Source: Cinnamomum chago (lineage: Eukaryota; Streptophyta; Magnoliopsida; Laurales; Lauraceae). Taken from it: a DNA stretch of 64,000 nucleotides. This document shows positions 44,894 through 54,906 of the stretch, in pieces; the stretch's first letter is position 1; every line of letters starts with the position of its first letter. The DNA is taken from contig CP142460.1 of assembly GCA_038049695.1 (NCBI GenBank), positions 24,744,501 through 24,808,500 on the forward strand, read 5' to 3'. The notes beneath the pieces were generated by a model. It was not told where the DNA came from, did no database searches, and saw only the letters and a program-made list of their open reading frames with translations. Position numbers and translations under genes: made by a program.

Positions 44894-46624
44894 GACCCCT
44901 CTTTCTCTCTTTTTATATACCACATGTAATTTTTTTTGGTATACATTTTTGTAGTGCTTGTGAACACTTTTCTTTTCTTCTTCTTTTTTTTTTTTTTGGT
45001 ACCACATGTATTTTTTTTGGTACCTTTTTTTTTTTGTTTTCCCTACGCTCACTTAAATATTGTGATTAAAGTGATTGCTAAATAGGATGTGATCAAAAGT
45101 TTGTCATTTTGCGAGAAATCTTTTGACAAATGATTGTTTTGGCATGGGAGCCAGTTTTTGAGACATGTTTTGGCATGGGAGCCAGATTTTGTTTGCGGCA
45201 TGAAAGCCAATTTTTGGGTGGCATTTATAGCCGGATTTGGGTTTATGGCATGAGAGCCAAAATTTTGGATGGCGTGGAAGCCGAAATTTTGAGGTGGCGT
45301 GGAAGCCGATTTTGATGGCGTGAAAGCCAAATTTTGGGATGGCATGAGAGCCAATTTTTTTTGAGATGGCATGAAAGCTGAATTTTGTGGCATAAAAGCC
45401 GATTTTTGGGGTGGCATGAAAGCCGATTTTGAGGTGGCATGAAAGCCAATTTTCGGGGTGGCATGAAAGCCGATTTTGAGGCGGCATGAAAGCCAGTTTT
45501 TGGGGTGGCATGAAAGCAGATTTTGAGGTGGCATGAAAGCCGGTTTTTGGGGTGGCATGAAAGCCGATTTTGAGGTGGCATGAAAGCCGATTTTTTTTTA
45601 GTGGCATGAAAGCCGGTTTTGGTATGGCATGAGAGCCAATTTTTGTTTTTGGTGTAAGAACCAGATTTTGTTTTTGGCATGAAAGCCGGATTTTTTGAAA
45701 ACCGAATTTTGTTTTGTTGGCATGGAAGCCGAATTTTGTTTTTTTGGCGTGAAAGCCGGATTTTTGATTTTTTGGCGTGAAAGCCGGATTTTTGGCATGG
45801 AAGCCGGGTTTTTTTGGCGTGAAAGCCAGGTTTTTGGTTTTCAAAAATGCAAGTATCGACTAAAAGTCGCCTCCCTGCTGAATGGTATTGCAAGTATCGA
45901 TGGAATGTCGCCTCCTTGCTCATTCGGTTGCGAGTATCGATGGAATGTCGCCTCCCCGCGGATTTGGGTGCAAGTATCGACTAAGCGTCGCTTCCCTGCT
46001 TTTTCTTCAAAAACATTTGTTTTGTGGGTATCGATGGAATGTCGCTTCCCCACGATTTTTGAAGTTTGAGGTTTTTTCGAACCTTTGTTTTGTTTTTGTT
46101 TGTTTTGAAATTTGGGTTGTAGATATCAACTGGAACGTTGCGTCTCCACGGTTTTTTTGAAATTTTGGGGTTTTGGAAGTATCGAATGGGGTTCGCATCC
46201 TTCCGATTTTGGGTTTTGCAAGTATCGACTGAACGTCACTTCCCTGCGGTTTTTTGAAAAACCATTTTTTGTTTAAAGACACGAGGGTCGTAAATTTTTT
46301 TGACTAAAAACCATTTTGGTGGTAAAAGTCGAGGTGGACTAGGGCTAAAATCCCTAGGTCCTGATTTTGTTTCAAACCATGAATTTTGGTTTCAAGGATC
46401 GAAAATTTTGGTCAAGTTTGGGAAGAAGCTCCTAAACTTGGATTTTTGGATTTGCTTTTTTTTTTAACAATGAAACGATGAAAGAGACATTGTTTTGAGG
46501 GGTTCTTTTTTTTAGAAATTTCAACAAGAGGATGAAAATTCCAAAAGGAGTGGGTTTGACGAGCAGATACCTAGGAATAGGCTTTGGCCGTGCAGGCGTC
46601 GCTCTGACCCGATGGAAGAAGCCT
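44894..46624 (-). repeat. 3' untranslated region of G2: two minisatellite arrays
   Basis: 45130-45840 consists of roughly 25-30 units of about 22-27 bp containing ggcatgaaagccgattttg. 45845-46290 has about eight to ten units of around 45 bp containing tatcgatggaatgtcgcctcc. The remainder (46290-46624) is non-repetitive. G1 has both arrays, in the same order, at 57660-58735. Confidence 0.85.
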
Positions 46625-49498
46625 TCAAGGGTAGTACCGCTTCAAGAACTTTCCATTGATGGGCATCATACATCTGTCACCCTCCATGTTTAGAAGAGCG
46701 TATGCGCCGTTGGAGAAGACTTTGTCGATGACGAAAGGTCCCTCCCATTTTGGTTCAAATTTGCCTTTGGATTTGTTGGCAAAAACCATTGGTCTTTTTA
46801 CTATAAGAACCAAGTCTCCCTTTTTGTTGGCGCGTTGCCTGACCTTTTTGTCAAAAGATCCTGCCATGCGTGCTTGGTAGAGTTCAATGCTTTGTAGAGC
46901 TTCGAGCCGTCTCTCATCGAGGTTATCCAGCTCTTGGAGTCTCAATTTGACATTGCTTTCTTGCGTCATGTCATTTTGTAGAGATACCCTTAAGGAAGGA
47001 ATTTGAACCTCCAAAGGGACAACAGCTTCGCATCCATAGACCAAGGAGAATGGTGTGCTATGGGTTGGTCCTCGAACTGTGGTTCGATAGGCCCACAAAG
47101 CTTTAGGCAGTTTGTCGCCCCATTCTCTTTTGTGACTAGAGACAATTTTCTTGAGGATTTTGCAGAGCGTCTTGTTGAAGGCCTCTGCTAGTCCATTCGC
47201 TGCCGGATTGTACGGAGTTGAAGGACAACTTTGGATTTTGTATTTGTCGCAGAACCTGTAGAATCGGTGATGGCGGAACTGTGGTCCGTTATCATGGACG
47301 AATCTTTTAGGTATGCCGAAGCGACAAATGATGTTGGTGCGCAAGAAGTGAAGGACTGATGACGTCTTCATTTCACTAAGCGCGAATGCTTCTGACCACT
47401 TGGAGAAATAATCCGTAGCGGCGAAGATGAAGCGATGACCTTTGCTCGATGGAGGGGAGATAGGACCTATGATGTCCATACCCCAGGCTTCAAAAGGCCA
47501 TGAGATTGCTATAGGATGTAGCCATTCCGGAGGCATGTGGACATAATCTCCATGAACTTGGCATTGTTGGCAGCGCTTAGCAAATTGCATTGCATCAGCC
47601 ACCATGGTAGGCCAATAATAACCTAACCTTTTTATCTGATCGTAGAGCTTAGGCCCAGCCTGATGGGCTCCACAAAGACCAGCATGTACTTCTTTGAGTG
47701 TTCCCTCAGCCTCTTGTTGTGACAAGCAGCGTAGAAGTACTCCATTGTAGGATTTTCTATACAGCATTTTTGAAGGAATATCCAAATGAAAGTTTGGGGC
47801 TCGTCTTTGGATGCTTACCCGTTCTTTTGGATCTTCAGGTAGGATTCCGAACATTATGTAATCAATGAACGGATCCCTCCAGTCGCTGATCAGAGGTTTA
47901 AGGACGGAGATCCGACTTCCAACCACTTGGTGGCATTCAGCAACTGCTTGATGTGTGTTGAGAGGAGGGAGAATCCTTTTTTGACACACTGTAATTTGCA
48001 TGTTTTCCCCTTCTTGGATTGCCATAAACGCAGCAAGTCCAGCCAGGGCATCTGCACGAATGTTTCCACCTCTGAGGATGTGGGTGATATGACAGATGTC
48101 GAACTTTTGTCGAAGCGATTGTGCTTTGTTGTAGTAAGGCAACAGATCGGGCTTCCTGACTTCAAATTTCTGATTCATCTGGTTGACGATCAGTTGAGAG
48201 TCTCCAAAAGGTTCCAGCGTAGTGATGCCGGATTCAAGGGCGAGTTCCAATCCTATGATTAGGGCTTGGTACTCAGCTGCATTGTTTGAACATGGTTCCA
48301 GTAGCGAGAATGCGTGTGGAATCATGTATTTGTCGGGATTAACAAAGAGAATGCCAATTCCCGATATTTGATTTCCCTTTTCATTTGTCCTGGTTGCGCC
48401 ATCGAAGTACATGTGCCAGGAAGCGTTTGATAAGGAAGTCTCCACACTGTAGACTGATTCGTCTGGGAGGTCATCCCTGAGTGGAGAATCTTTAGGCAAT
48501 GGATGCTCCGCGAGGAAGTCTGCTAGAGCTTGGCCTTTGATTGCTTTTTGTGGTACATACCTAATATCAAATTGTGACAGGAGGATGGACCATTTTGCCA
48601 GTCGGGCATTGAGAGAACCTGCTTTTGTGACAAGGACCTTTAGGAGGTTGATCCTCGAAATCAGGTACACTGTGTTGGATAGCAGATAGTGACGCAGTTT
48701 TTGTACGGCGAACATCACTGCCAAGCATTCTTTTTCGACTGGAGAGTAGCGATGCTCTGCACCTACCAACATGCGGCTAAGGTAATATAGAGCAGCTTCT
48801 TTTCCCTGGTCATTCTTTTGTGCGAGTAGAGCGCCTAAAGAACAGTCAAGGGCTCTTGTGTACAAGAGGAATGGTTTTCCAGTTGTGGGGGCAGCCAACA
48901 CTGGAGGTTTAGTCAGGTATGACTTGATGTCCTGGAACGCGGCTTCACATTCAGCATCCCAGACAAAATCGACACCTTTCTTCATTAACCGAGAGAATGG
49001 ACGGCACTTTCCTGATAGGTTGGAGATGAACCGCCGAATGTATGCCAATCTTCCTTGGAGCCCTTTTAATTGTCTTAGGGTTCTTGGAGATGGCATTTCT
49101 AGGATAGCCTTGACTTTGGTGGGGTCAAGCTCTATGCCAGCTTTCCGTACTATGAATCCGAGAAACTTACCCGATGAAACACCGAAGAAGCATTTGAGGG
49201 GATTCATTCGCAGTTTGTGTTTGCGAAGTCGGAGGAAGACTTCTCGAAGATCTTTGAGATGGTCTTCTTTTCTTTTGCTTTTGACGGCGAGATCATCGAC
49301 ATAACATTCGACCGTCTTGTGCTGCATATCTTGGAATATCTTCATCATAGCCCTCTGATATGTAGCGCCGGCATTCTTCAGACTGAATAGCATGACAGTG
49401 TAGCAATACACGCCAAACGGGGTCCGAAATGCTGTGTGTTTTCCATCTTCAGGATGCATCTTTATCTGATTGTAGCCAGAGAAGCCATCCATGAATGT
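46625..49498 (-). CDS. pol: Reverse transcriptase (from motif A), two RNase H domains and integrase of G2
   Basis: One open frame of 981 codons starts at 49570, but the first 24 codons are ORF1 DNA in another frame. Homology begins at TFMDGFSGYNQ. RT catalytic box YVDD at 90-93. The degenerate first RNase H spans about 200-345. The second RNase H spans about 386-515, with D390, E433, D457 and D507 in place. Integrase has a zinc finger H629, H636, C667, C670 and a core of D699, D760 and E796 (35 residues between the last two). A C-terminal GPF/Y-like segment follows (WEGPFVIDKV). The RT N-terminal half is absent, so polymerase activity is not expected. Integrase and RNase H look intact. Confidence 0.9.
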   Translation of the reverse strand, partial: TFMDGFSGYNQIKMHPEDGKHTAFRTPFGVYCYTVMLFSLKNAGATYQRAMMKIFQDMQHKTVECYVDDLAVKSKRKEDHLKDLREVFLRLRKHKLRMNPLKCFFGVSSGKFLGFIVRKAGIELDPTKVKAILEMPSPRTLRQLKGLQGRLAYIRRFISNLSGKCRPFSRLMKKGVDFVWDAECEAAFQDIKSYLTKPPVLAAPTTGKPFLLYTRALDCSLGALLAQKNDQGKEAALYYLSRMLVGAEHRYSPVEKECLAVMFAVQKLRHYLLSNTVYLISRINLLKVLVTKAGSLNARLAKWSILLSQFDIRYVPQKAIKGQALADFLAEHPLPKDSPLRDDLPDESVYSVETSLSNASWHMYFDGATRTNEKGNQISGIGILFVNPDKYMIPHAFSLLEPCSNNAAEYQALIIGLELALESGITTLEPFGDSQLIVNQMNQKFEVRKPDLLPYYNKAQSLRQKFDICHITHILRGGNIRADALAGLAAFMAIQEGENMQITVCQKRILPPLNTHQAVAECHQVVGSRISVLKPLISDWRDPFIDYIMFGILPEDPKERVSIQRRAPNFHLDIPSKMLYRKSYNGVLLRCLSQQEAEGTLKEVHAGLCGAHQAGPKLYDQIKRLGYYWPTMVADAMQFAKRCQQCQVHGDYVHMPPEWLHPIAISWPFEAWGMDIIGPISPPSSKGHRFIFAATDYFSKWSEAFALSEMKTSSVLHFLRTNIICRFGIPKRFVHDNGPQFRHHRFYRFCDKYKIQSCPSTPYNPAANGLAEAFNKTLCKILKKIVSSHKREWGDKLPKALWAYRTTVRGPTHSTPFSLVYGCEAVVPLEVQIPSLRVSLQNDMTQESNVKLRLQELDNLDERRLEALQSIELYQARMAGSFDKKVRQRANKKGDLVLIVKRPMVFANKSKGKFEPKWEGPFVIDKVFSNGAYALLNMEGDRCMMPINGKFLKRYYP

Positions 49499-50645
49499 CG
49501 AAAGAGGATACAGTCTTGGTGACTGAGCTGGAGCTCGTTCTTTTAGATGAAGAGCTCGAAGAGTGGTCACTCCGACGTCCTTGGCTTGAAGAAGCGGGAG
49601 AGTTTTCTTTATGTCTTCGTGTCCGGGAGACGCTGCGAGTCACCGGTCGTCTGACATGGATTTTAGTTGCTGACTTCTGGCGTTTTCTGGTTTTTCCAAC
49701 CATATGAACAACAACAAGTTGGTCGGGTCTTTCTTTTTCGACCCATTTTTGGGAGACTTGAAGTGCAGAATCCTGGGTTCTTTGCTTCTCTAGTCTCTTT
49801 TGTCGATATGCCGTGCGGCGACGCATACGACGAGCGATTTGAACTTTGGTTAGCTCTGGCTGTGCCCTAGCAATGAAGGACGTAGTCCCTGGTGCGCAGC
49901 AGCCAAGCTTGTCTTCTTTGAAGACGGGCAGGGACAGGATCTGGACGCGGTCCTTTGCCTGTCGCAGCGAAGCTTTGAATTTTGCGAGTTCGGCTCCTGT
50001 TGAGAGGAAGGGTCGACTCGCAGGTGTGAAGGCCTTGACAGGTTCTTGCGGAGGCCTTACGATGCAAGATTTGATTTTGGGCTTGTATGAGCAAGCCGGC
50101 TCGTGCTGAGTTGGTTTTGTTTGGTGGAGGGTAGGCTTCTCCTCTTTCATGTAAGCAAGAGGGTAGAACCGGTTCTCCTTGAGAGGGGCCAGGTATGCTG
50201 GCTTTGCTGATGTTTGTGACCTTCGCTGTTTGGGTGAAGGCCTTGGAGACCAAGTCTTTGAGCAGACCTGGTTTCTTGCTGGTTGAGGCTTTGCAGGAGC
50301 ACTACGGGGCTCAGGTTTCTTGATGATCGCCCTTGGTATCACTGTAGTGATACGTTGAGGGGCGGTTCTCTGCTTCTTGGCAGGTGCGGTTTCTTCTGCG
50401 GGTAGTGGGAATGGTCCCAATGACCCGAAGACAATGGTCCGGGGAGTAGAGTTTGACCCGGTGTCTTCTGAGTTGCCGAGGGAAATGACGCTTCGGCAGC
50501 TGGCGGGGCGCTTGTAAGTGCGCTTGGTTTGTTTGTCTTGGAGCATGAGCTGGTACTTGTTCTCATCAAAGGTGATGGTTAATGAAGCTGCCATTGTTAG
50601 TTTTTTGAAAACTTCTGAAACAAGACCATATCCATTAGTAATCAC
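49449..50645 (-). CDS. ORF1 of G2, intact up to a deletion junction
   Basis: 398 codons from MITNGYGLVSEVFKK, with a second possible start at MAASLTITFDENKY. The product is basic and rich in Lys, Arg, Pro, Ser and Gln, ending with an Arg/Ser-rich region. The last 18 residues are RT sequence read in the wrong frame, beyond the deletion point at about 49499. It lies directly after the leader, as ORF1 does in Ogre-type elements. The reading is uninterrupted, unlike in G1. Function is unknown. Confidence 0.65.
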   Translation of the reverse strand: MITNGYGLVSEVFKKLTMAASLTITFDENKYQLMLQDKQTKRTYKRPASCRSVISLGNSEDTGSNSTPRTIVFGSLGPFPLPAEETAPAKKQRTAPQRITTVIPRAIIKKPEPRSAPAKPQPARNQVCSKTWSPRPSPKQRRSQTSAKPAYLAPLKENRFYPLAYMKEEKPTLHQTKPTQHEPACSYKPKIKSCIVRPPQEPVKAFTPASRPFLSTGAELAKFKASLRQAKDRVQILSLPVFKEDKLGCCAPGTTSFIARAQPELTKVQIARRMRRRTAYRQKRLEKQRTQDSALQVSQKWVEKERPDQLVVVHMVGKTRKRQKSATKIHVRRPVTRSVSRTRRHKENSPASSSQGRRSDHSSSSSSKRTSSSSVTKTVSSFDIHGWLLWLQSDKDAS

Positions 50646-52548
50646 AAGAATATGGTGATCATAAATGGAAAATACTATGGTTTCGCCTTTTCAAGTCGCC
50701 CGAGGGGACATGGCCCAGCCCAAGCAATATGAGGAAGGCAGAAAATCCATAGAGGGCACAATTGTTCTGAACGCAGGTAGGGTCAGCTCAGAATGAGCGT
50801 CCCAATGACTGCTAGAAGCAATTGTGAACCTTAATTCAAATTACCGAGAAGCAAAGCTCACTCAAGGTAAAATGATATAAGGTTGAGATACAAATGTGTC
50901 GGTTGCGAATACAGTAGACCCGAAAGGGCGTACTAGCACCGCTAGGCACAAATGTTGCAAATCGCATCCTTGGAAAGGACACGAGATGGGATTTTTGAAA
51001 GGTCAAGATTGGATTCATAGGAGAGAGCAAATGGTATTCCAATCCGAAAATGAGCTCAACATTTCTGCGAGCTCGAAAGTCCGAAAAGGAAGGAACCAGG
51101 ATTTCTCAAATGTGAATCCAAAAGTGACGGAAGTTTTTTTTTGAAAGTGTCAAGATTGGACTTTATAGAAGAGAGCAAATGGTACTCCAATCCGAAAATG
51201 AGTTCAACATTTCTGCGATCTCGAAGTCCGAAAAGGAAGGAACCAGGATTTCTCAAATATGAATCCAAAAATGACAGAAGTTTTTTTTTTTCTTCTTTTT
51301 TTTTTGAAGATTTTTTTTTTTTTTAAGAGTTCACATAGATCTCCAATTCGATCTTATGAAACCTCAGTTGATAGATCAGCCCCCAGGTAAGGGTAGGATT
51401 ACTTAATGAACCCGTTTGGAGGACCCTTGCCTAGAACAGTCTAGCTGTCTCCACACTCTGGACAAGGCTTTTCTTAGATCCACTTTGGTCAAAGAACGCA
51501 ATTGGTGCAACCTTAGTGGCTTTTTTTTTTTTGAAAGATTTTTTTTTTATTATGGATTCATAGAAGAGAGCGAATGGTGTTCCATTCCGAAAATGGGTTC
51601 AACATTTCTGCGATCCCGAAGTCCGAAAAGGAAGAAACCAAAGTTTCTCAACTTAAACCCAAAAGAGGAAAATCTGAAAATTTTTTGTAAATCAGATTTT
51701 TTTTTTTTTTTTTTATGGATTCATAGAAGAGAGCGAATGGTGTTCCATTCCGAAAATGGGTTCAACATTTCTGCGATCCCGAAGTCCGAAAAGGAAAAAA
51801 CCAAAGTTTCTCAACTTAAACCCAAAAGAGGAAAATCTGAAAATTTTTTGTAAATCAGATTTTGTTTTTTTTTTTTTGTTTTTTTTTATGGATTCATAGA
51901 AGAGAGCGAATGGTGTTCCATTCCGAAAATGGGTTCAACATTTCTGCGATCCCGAAGTCCGAAAAGGAAGAAACCAAAGTTTCTCAACTTAAACCCAAAA
52001 GAGGAAAATCTGAAAATTTTTTGTAAATCAGATTTTGTTTTTTTTTTTTTTATGTATTCATAGAAGAGAGCGAATGGTGTTCCATTCCGAAAATTGGTTC
52101 AACATTTCTGCGATCCCGAAGTCCGAAAAGGAAAAAACCAAAGTTTCTCAACTTAAACCCAAAAGAGAAAAATCTAATTTTTTTTTTTAAATCAGATTTT
52201 GTTTTTGATTTTTTTTTTATGGATTCATAGAAGAGAGCGAATGGTGTTCCATTCCGAAAATGGGTTCAACATTTCTGCGATCCCGAAGTCCGAAAAGGAA
52301 GAAACCAAAGTTTCTCAACTTAAACCCAAAAGAGGAAAATCTGAAAAAATTTTGTAAATCAGATTTTGTTTTTGATTTTTTTGAGAAAAATTTTTTAGAA
52401 ACAAGAAAGACTGGAAATAAACTTAAAAGAAGAAATTTCCAAGAATCCCATCTCATGTGTTTTTTTTTTTTAGATGCAAGATCCAACATAGGCCACCAAC
52501 TAAAAAGGAGCCAAAAGGAATCTAAGCACATGTTCATCAAATGAACGA
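50646..52548 (-). other. 5' leader of G2 with a tandem array of about 168-bp units
   Basis: Five close units start near 51551, 51714, 51887, 52051 and 52219. Two older units lie near 51005 and 51150. Each contains gagagcgaatggtgttccat, aacatttctgcgatcccgaa and a poly(T)-like border. G1 has only three diverged units in the same place. Confidence 0.85.
51052..51074 (-). promoter_or_regulatory. Shared leader motif, sense copy in G2
   Basis: The minus strand reads GAGCTCGCAGAAATGTTGAG. Related cores are present in each unit of the leader array. Confidence 0.55.
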
Positions 52549-52566
52549 GTCCCACCGGGTGTGCCA
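52549..52566 (-). other. Primer-binding site of G2
   Basis: The minus strand reads TGGCACACCCGGTGGGAC, three bases after the LTR end. Confidence 0.85.
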
Positions 52567-52569
52567 GCT

Positions 52570-54901
52570 TGATGGTCCCGGCTTTTGTCTTTTTCCAAAG
52601 CTGCCTCCGCCCCGGGGCTGACGGGGTATGGTGGAGGGAAAAAGGAAAAGCGGGCATCAGTTTTTTTGTACGGGTATGCCAATTTCTCTTTAATACTTGG
52701 AATTTAGAAATGGTGATCCGGAGATCCACCTTCACAAGTAAAAAGGGAAATGAAACTTTTTTCTAGTTTTCCATTGCATACATATTTTAATAAAAGAGAC
52801 AGTTTTGTTTGAATGCCGTGGAAGGCGTTTTTGTGCCGTAGAAGGCGGTTTGGTGCCGTTGGAGGCGATTTTGCCATGAAAGGCGATTTACAAATCTTAT
52901 CAATAATGAAAGACAAGAGATGTGATTTTTTTGTCTCTTTAGAAAAAATACAATTTACAACAGAAAAGTAAGAAAAAGGAATCTAACTTCTCATGCGATT
53001 GTGGGAGGGCTCGTTCAGATTGATGGTCGCGAGTCATGTATGGGCTCCGCCATCGTCCTTCAGATGAGAACATAGTGCTTGATTTCTTGGCTTGGCTCCA
53101 ACCTCAGATTTTTTGAGGATAAGGACCAAGATAAGGTCCTATATTCGGTAAAAAACTGAGTAGACGGGCTGAAAAGCCGCATCTAGCCATGTTGGATAGA
53201 AGGAGAGGTGGCCTTTGGGGGGGTGGCCCCCCAAGGGGCTTCAATCACCTTGTTGAACTTGTCGCAGCAGAGTTTTCTTGAAGGAGCAGGGTTGTAGAGA
53301 TTTCTTCGAGGATTTTTAAATGATTTTCTGGCGATTTTTCCGGATCCGTGGCGATTTTCTCCGGGTTCTTCTGTGTGTGTCCCCCCTCTTTGGAATGCTT
53401 GGAGAGGACTCCTATTTATAGGCCTTTTGGTAGCCTTTAGGAGTGATTTATGAGCCTTTATGGTAATAAAGCTCATTAAGGGAGGAGTTACAAGTTTAAT
53501 TGCTTTTTGTTTTGTAACTCCTGACCCTTGGATTTCATTGGCCGGAGGAGAGTCATGGGCATTTAATCGCCTTTAATCTCCATTATGTTAGGAGTTTCAT
53601 GGCTTGAATGCCATGATTGCTTGGACTTGTAACTCCTGAACGGAGGCTTCTGATTGGGCCGTTCAAGATAATGGGTTAATGACCGCATTAACTTGCCATA
53701 AACGGGCCAATTGATTGCACTAAGTGGCCACCTTGGCAGCTGAAGAGTCGCGGGCCATGTTGCGTCTCTTGGAATTCCCTTTGCGATGATCATCGATGGA
53801 TCCTTATGTAAATCAACATCAGATGATCATGTAGTTTCAGACATTGGTTGATACCAGCGGGCCGGCAGCATCTGTCCAGTCGATTTCGCGATCGGGCGGG
53901 CAGAAAGTGCACTTTTTGGTTGTTCAGCTGGCGATCAACGAAGTTTTTGAAGTTCTTGGAAGGATTCCTGTGATCTTGGGGAATATCGGCGAATTTGGAG
54001 CCTCAAAAGTCTGAATCTGGAAAAATCACAGGGACAGAACAACTCGTCTCGCGAAAACGGACGAAACGGGGGATCCCGGGGCGAAATCGGTGCCCCGGAC
54101 CTCCCAGGGTCGCCGGCCCCATGGTCTCCGGCGACCATGGCCCAGGGTCGCAGGCCTGGCCCAGGGTCGCGGGGCTCTGCGACCTTGGGGGGAAAATTGC
54201 TTCCCGGGGCCCGTTTCTGGCCGTTTTTCGTCGTTTTTCGCTTCCGTTTTTTTTGTTTGTTTTCTATGACATTTCTCCACATTTTTGGCTTGATTTCCCT
54301 CTGAAAAACATGATGAGAATCCTTGCAAATTGGTTTGAAAAGTTTCCGATTTTCCGGGAAAAGCCGAGCGCAGAACTGCTGATTTTCCGCCAGAAGCTGA
54401 AACAGGGTCAAACGATGTCGGAATGACCTGAAATTTGAGGTGAAGCTTCTTGAGCATTAAATAAGACCAACCATGGGCTTTCTTTTGAGTTTTGAAGCCG
54501 TTTGGGGTCATGCAAATGCTTGCCTTTGATTTCACTGCGAGGGAAATGCCGAACTTTGACTTTCGGTCAAACGATGTCCGATTGACCTGAAATTTGATGG
54601 GGAGCCTATTGGAGTTATTTTGAGATGATCCACAAGCTCCGAATTGGGTGCCATGGTCCCGGGGTGCTCAGCTGCCGGGAGCTGCTGCTTAGCTGTTGGA
54701 GAAGTGAAGCTAGGCCAAATGATATCGAAATGACCCGAAACTTCATGTGTACCTCTCTTTTGGTTCTTTTGAGTGACTTTGCAGTTTTTGTTTGATTCTG
54801 ACAAGATCTGATGCTTGAAGTGGCGCCTGCCTATTTTGGTAGGATGCAGCTCCGTGTAGCTTTTGGTGTGAAGAGGCAAAGTGACATTTTTGGTGTCAAC
54901 A
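52570..54901 (-). repeat. 5' LTR of G2 (2332 bp)
   Basis: Nearly identical to 39630-41982. Ends TGTTGACA and GACCATCA. TATA box on the minus strand at about 53412-53421. Confidence 0.95.
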
Positions 54902-54906
54902 CGCCT
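54902..54906 (+). repeat. Target-site duplication of G2, right copy (cgcct)
   Basis: Identical to 39625-39629. Confidence 0.95.

Larger units (their letters stand above)
39630..54901 (-). mobile_element. G2: young, internally deleted Tat/Ogre-type element nested in G1
   Basis: 15,272 bp on the minus strand: 5' LTR 52570-54901, primer site 52549-52566, tandem-repeat leader, ORF1 (intact), RT from motif A through integrase (one open frame), and minisatellite arrays. Then come an antisense gene, a polypurine tract (41983-41995) and the 3' LTR 39630-41982. The target duplication is perfect. It lacks gag, protease and the RT N-terminus (G1 34180-39118 equivalent) and the plant-mobile-domain part of the antisense gene. 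By eye the LTRs differ by about eight substitutions and three indels, so insertion was recent. It must have been helped by a complete relative. Confidence 0.9.

Noticed and set aside
45104..45923. Open minus-strand frames of 226-246 codons rich in GFHA/SCH repeats (also plus strand 58193-58798)
   Set aside because: They are minisatellite DNA that happens to be open in several overlapping frames at once. The repeats are not codon-periodic and differ between G1 and G2.
49499..49570. First 24 codons of the 981-codon G2 pol frame as a real N-terminus
   Set aside because: This DNA is the end of ORF1 read in another frame. RT homology begins only at TFMDGF, and the usual RT N-terminal half is missing.
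46625..49570. Host gene capture within G2
   Set aside because: All recognisable domains are standard retrotransposon pol domains in the usual order.
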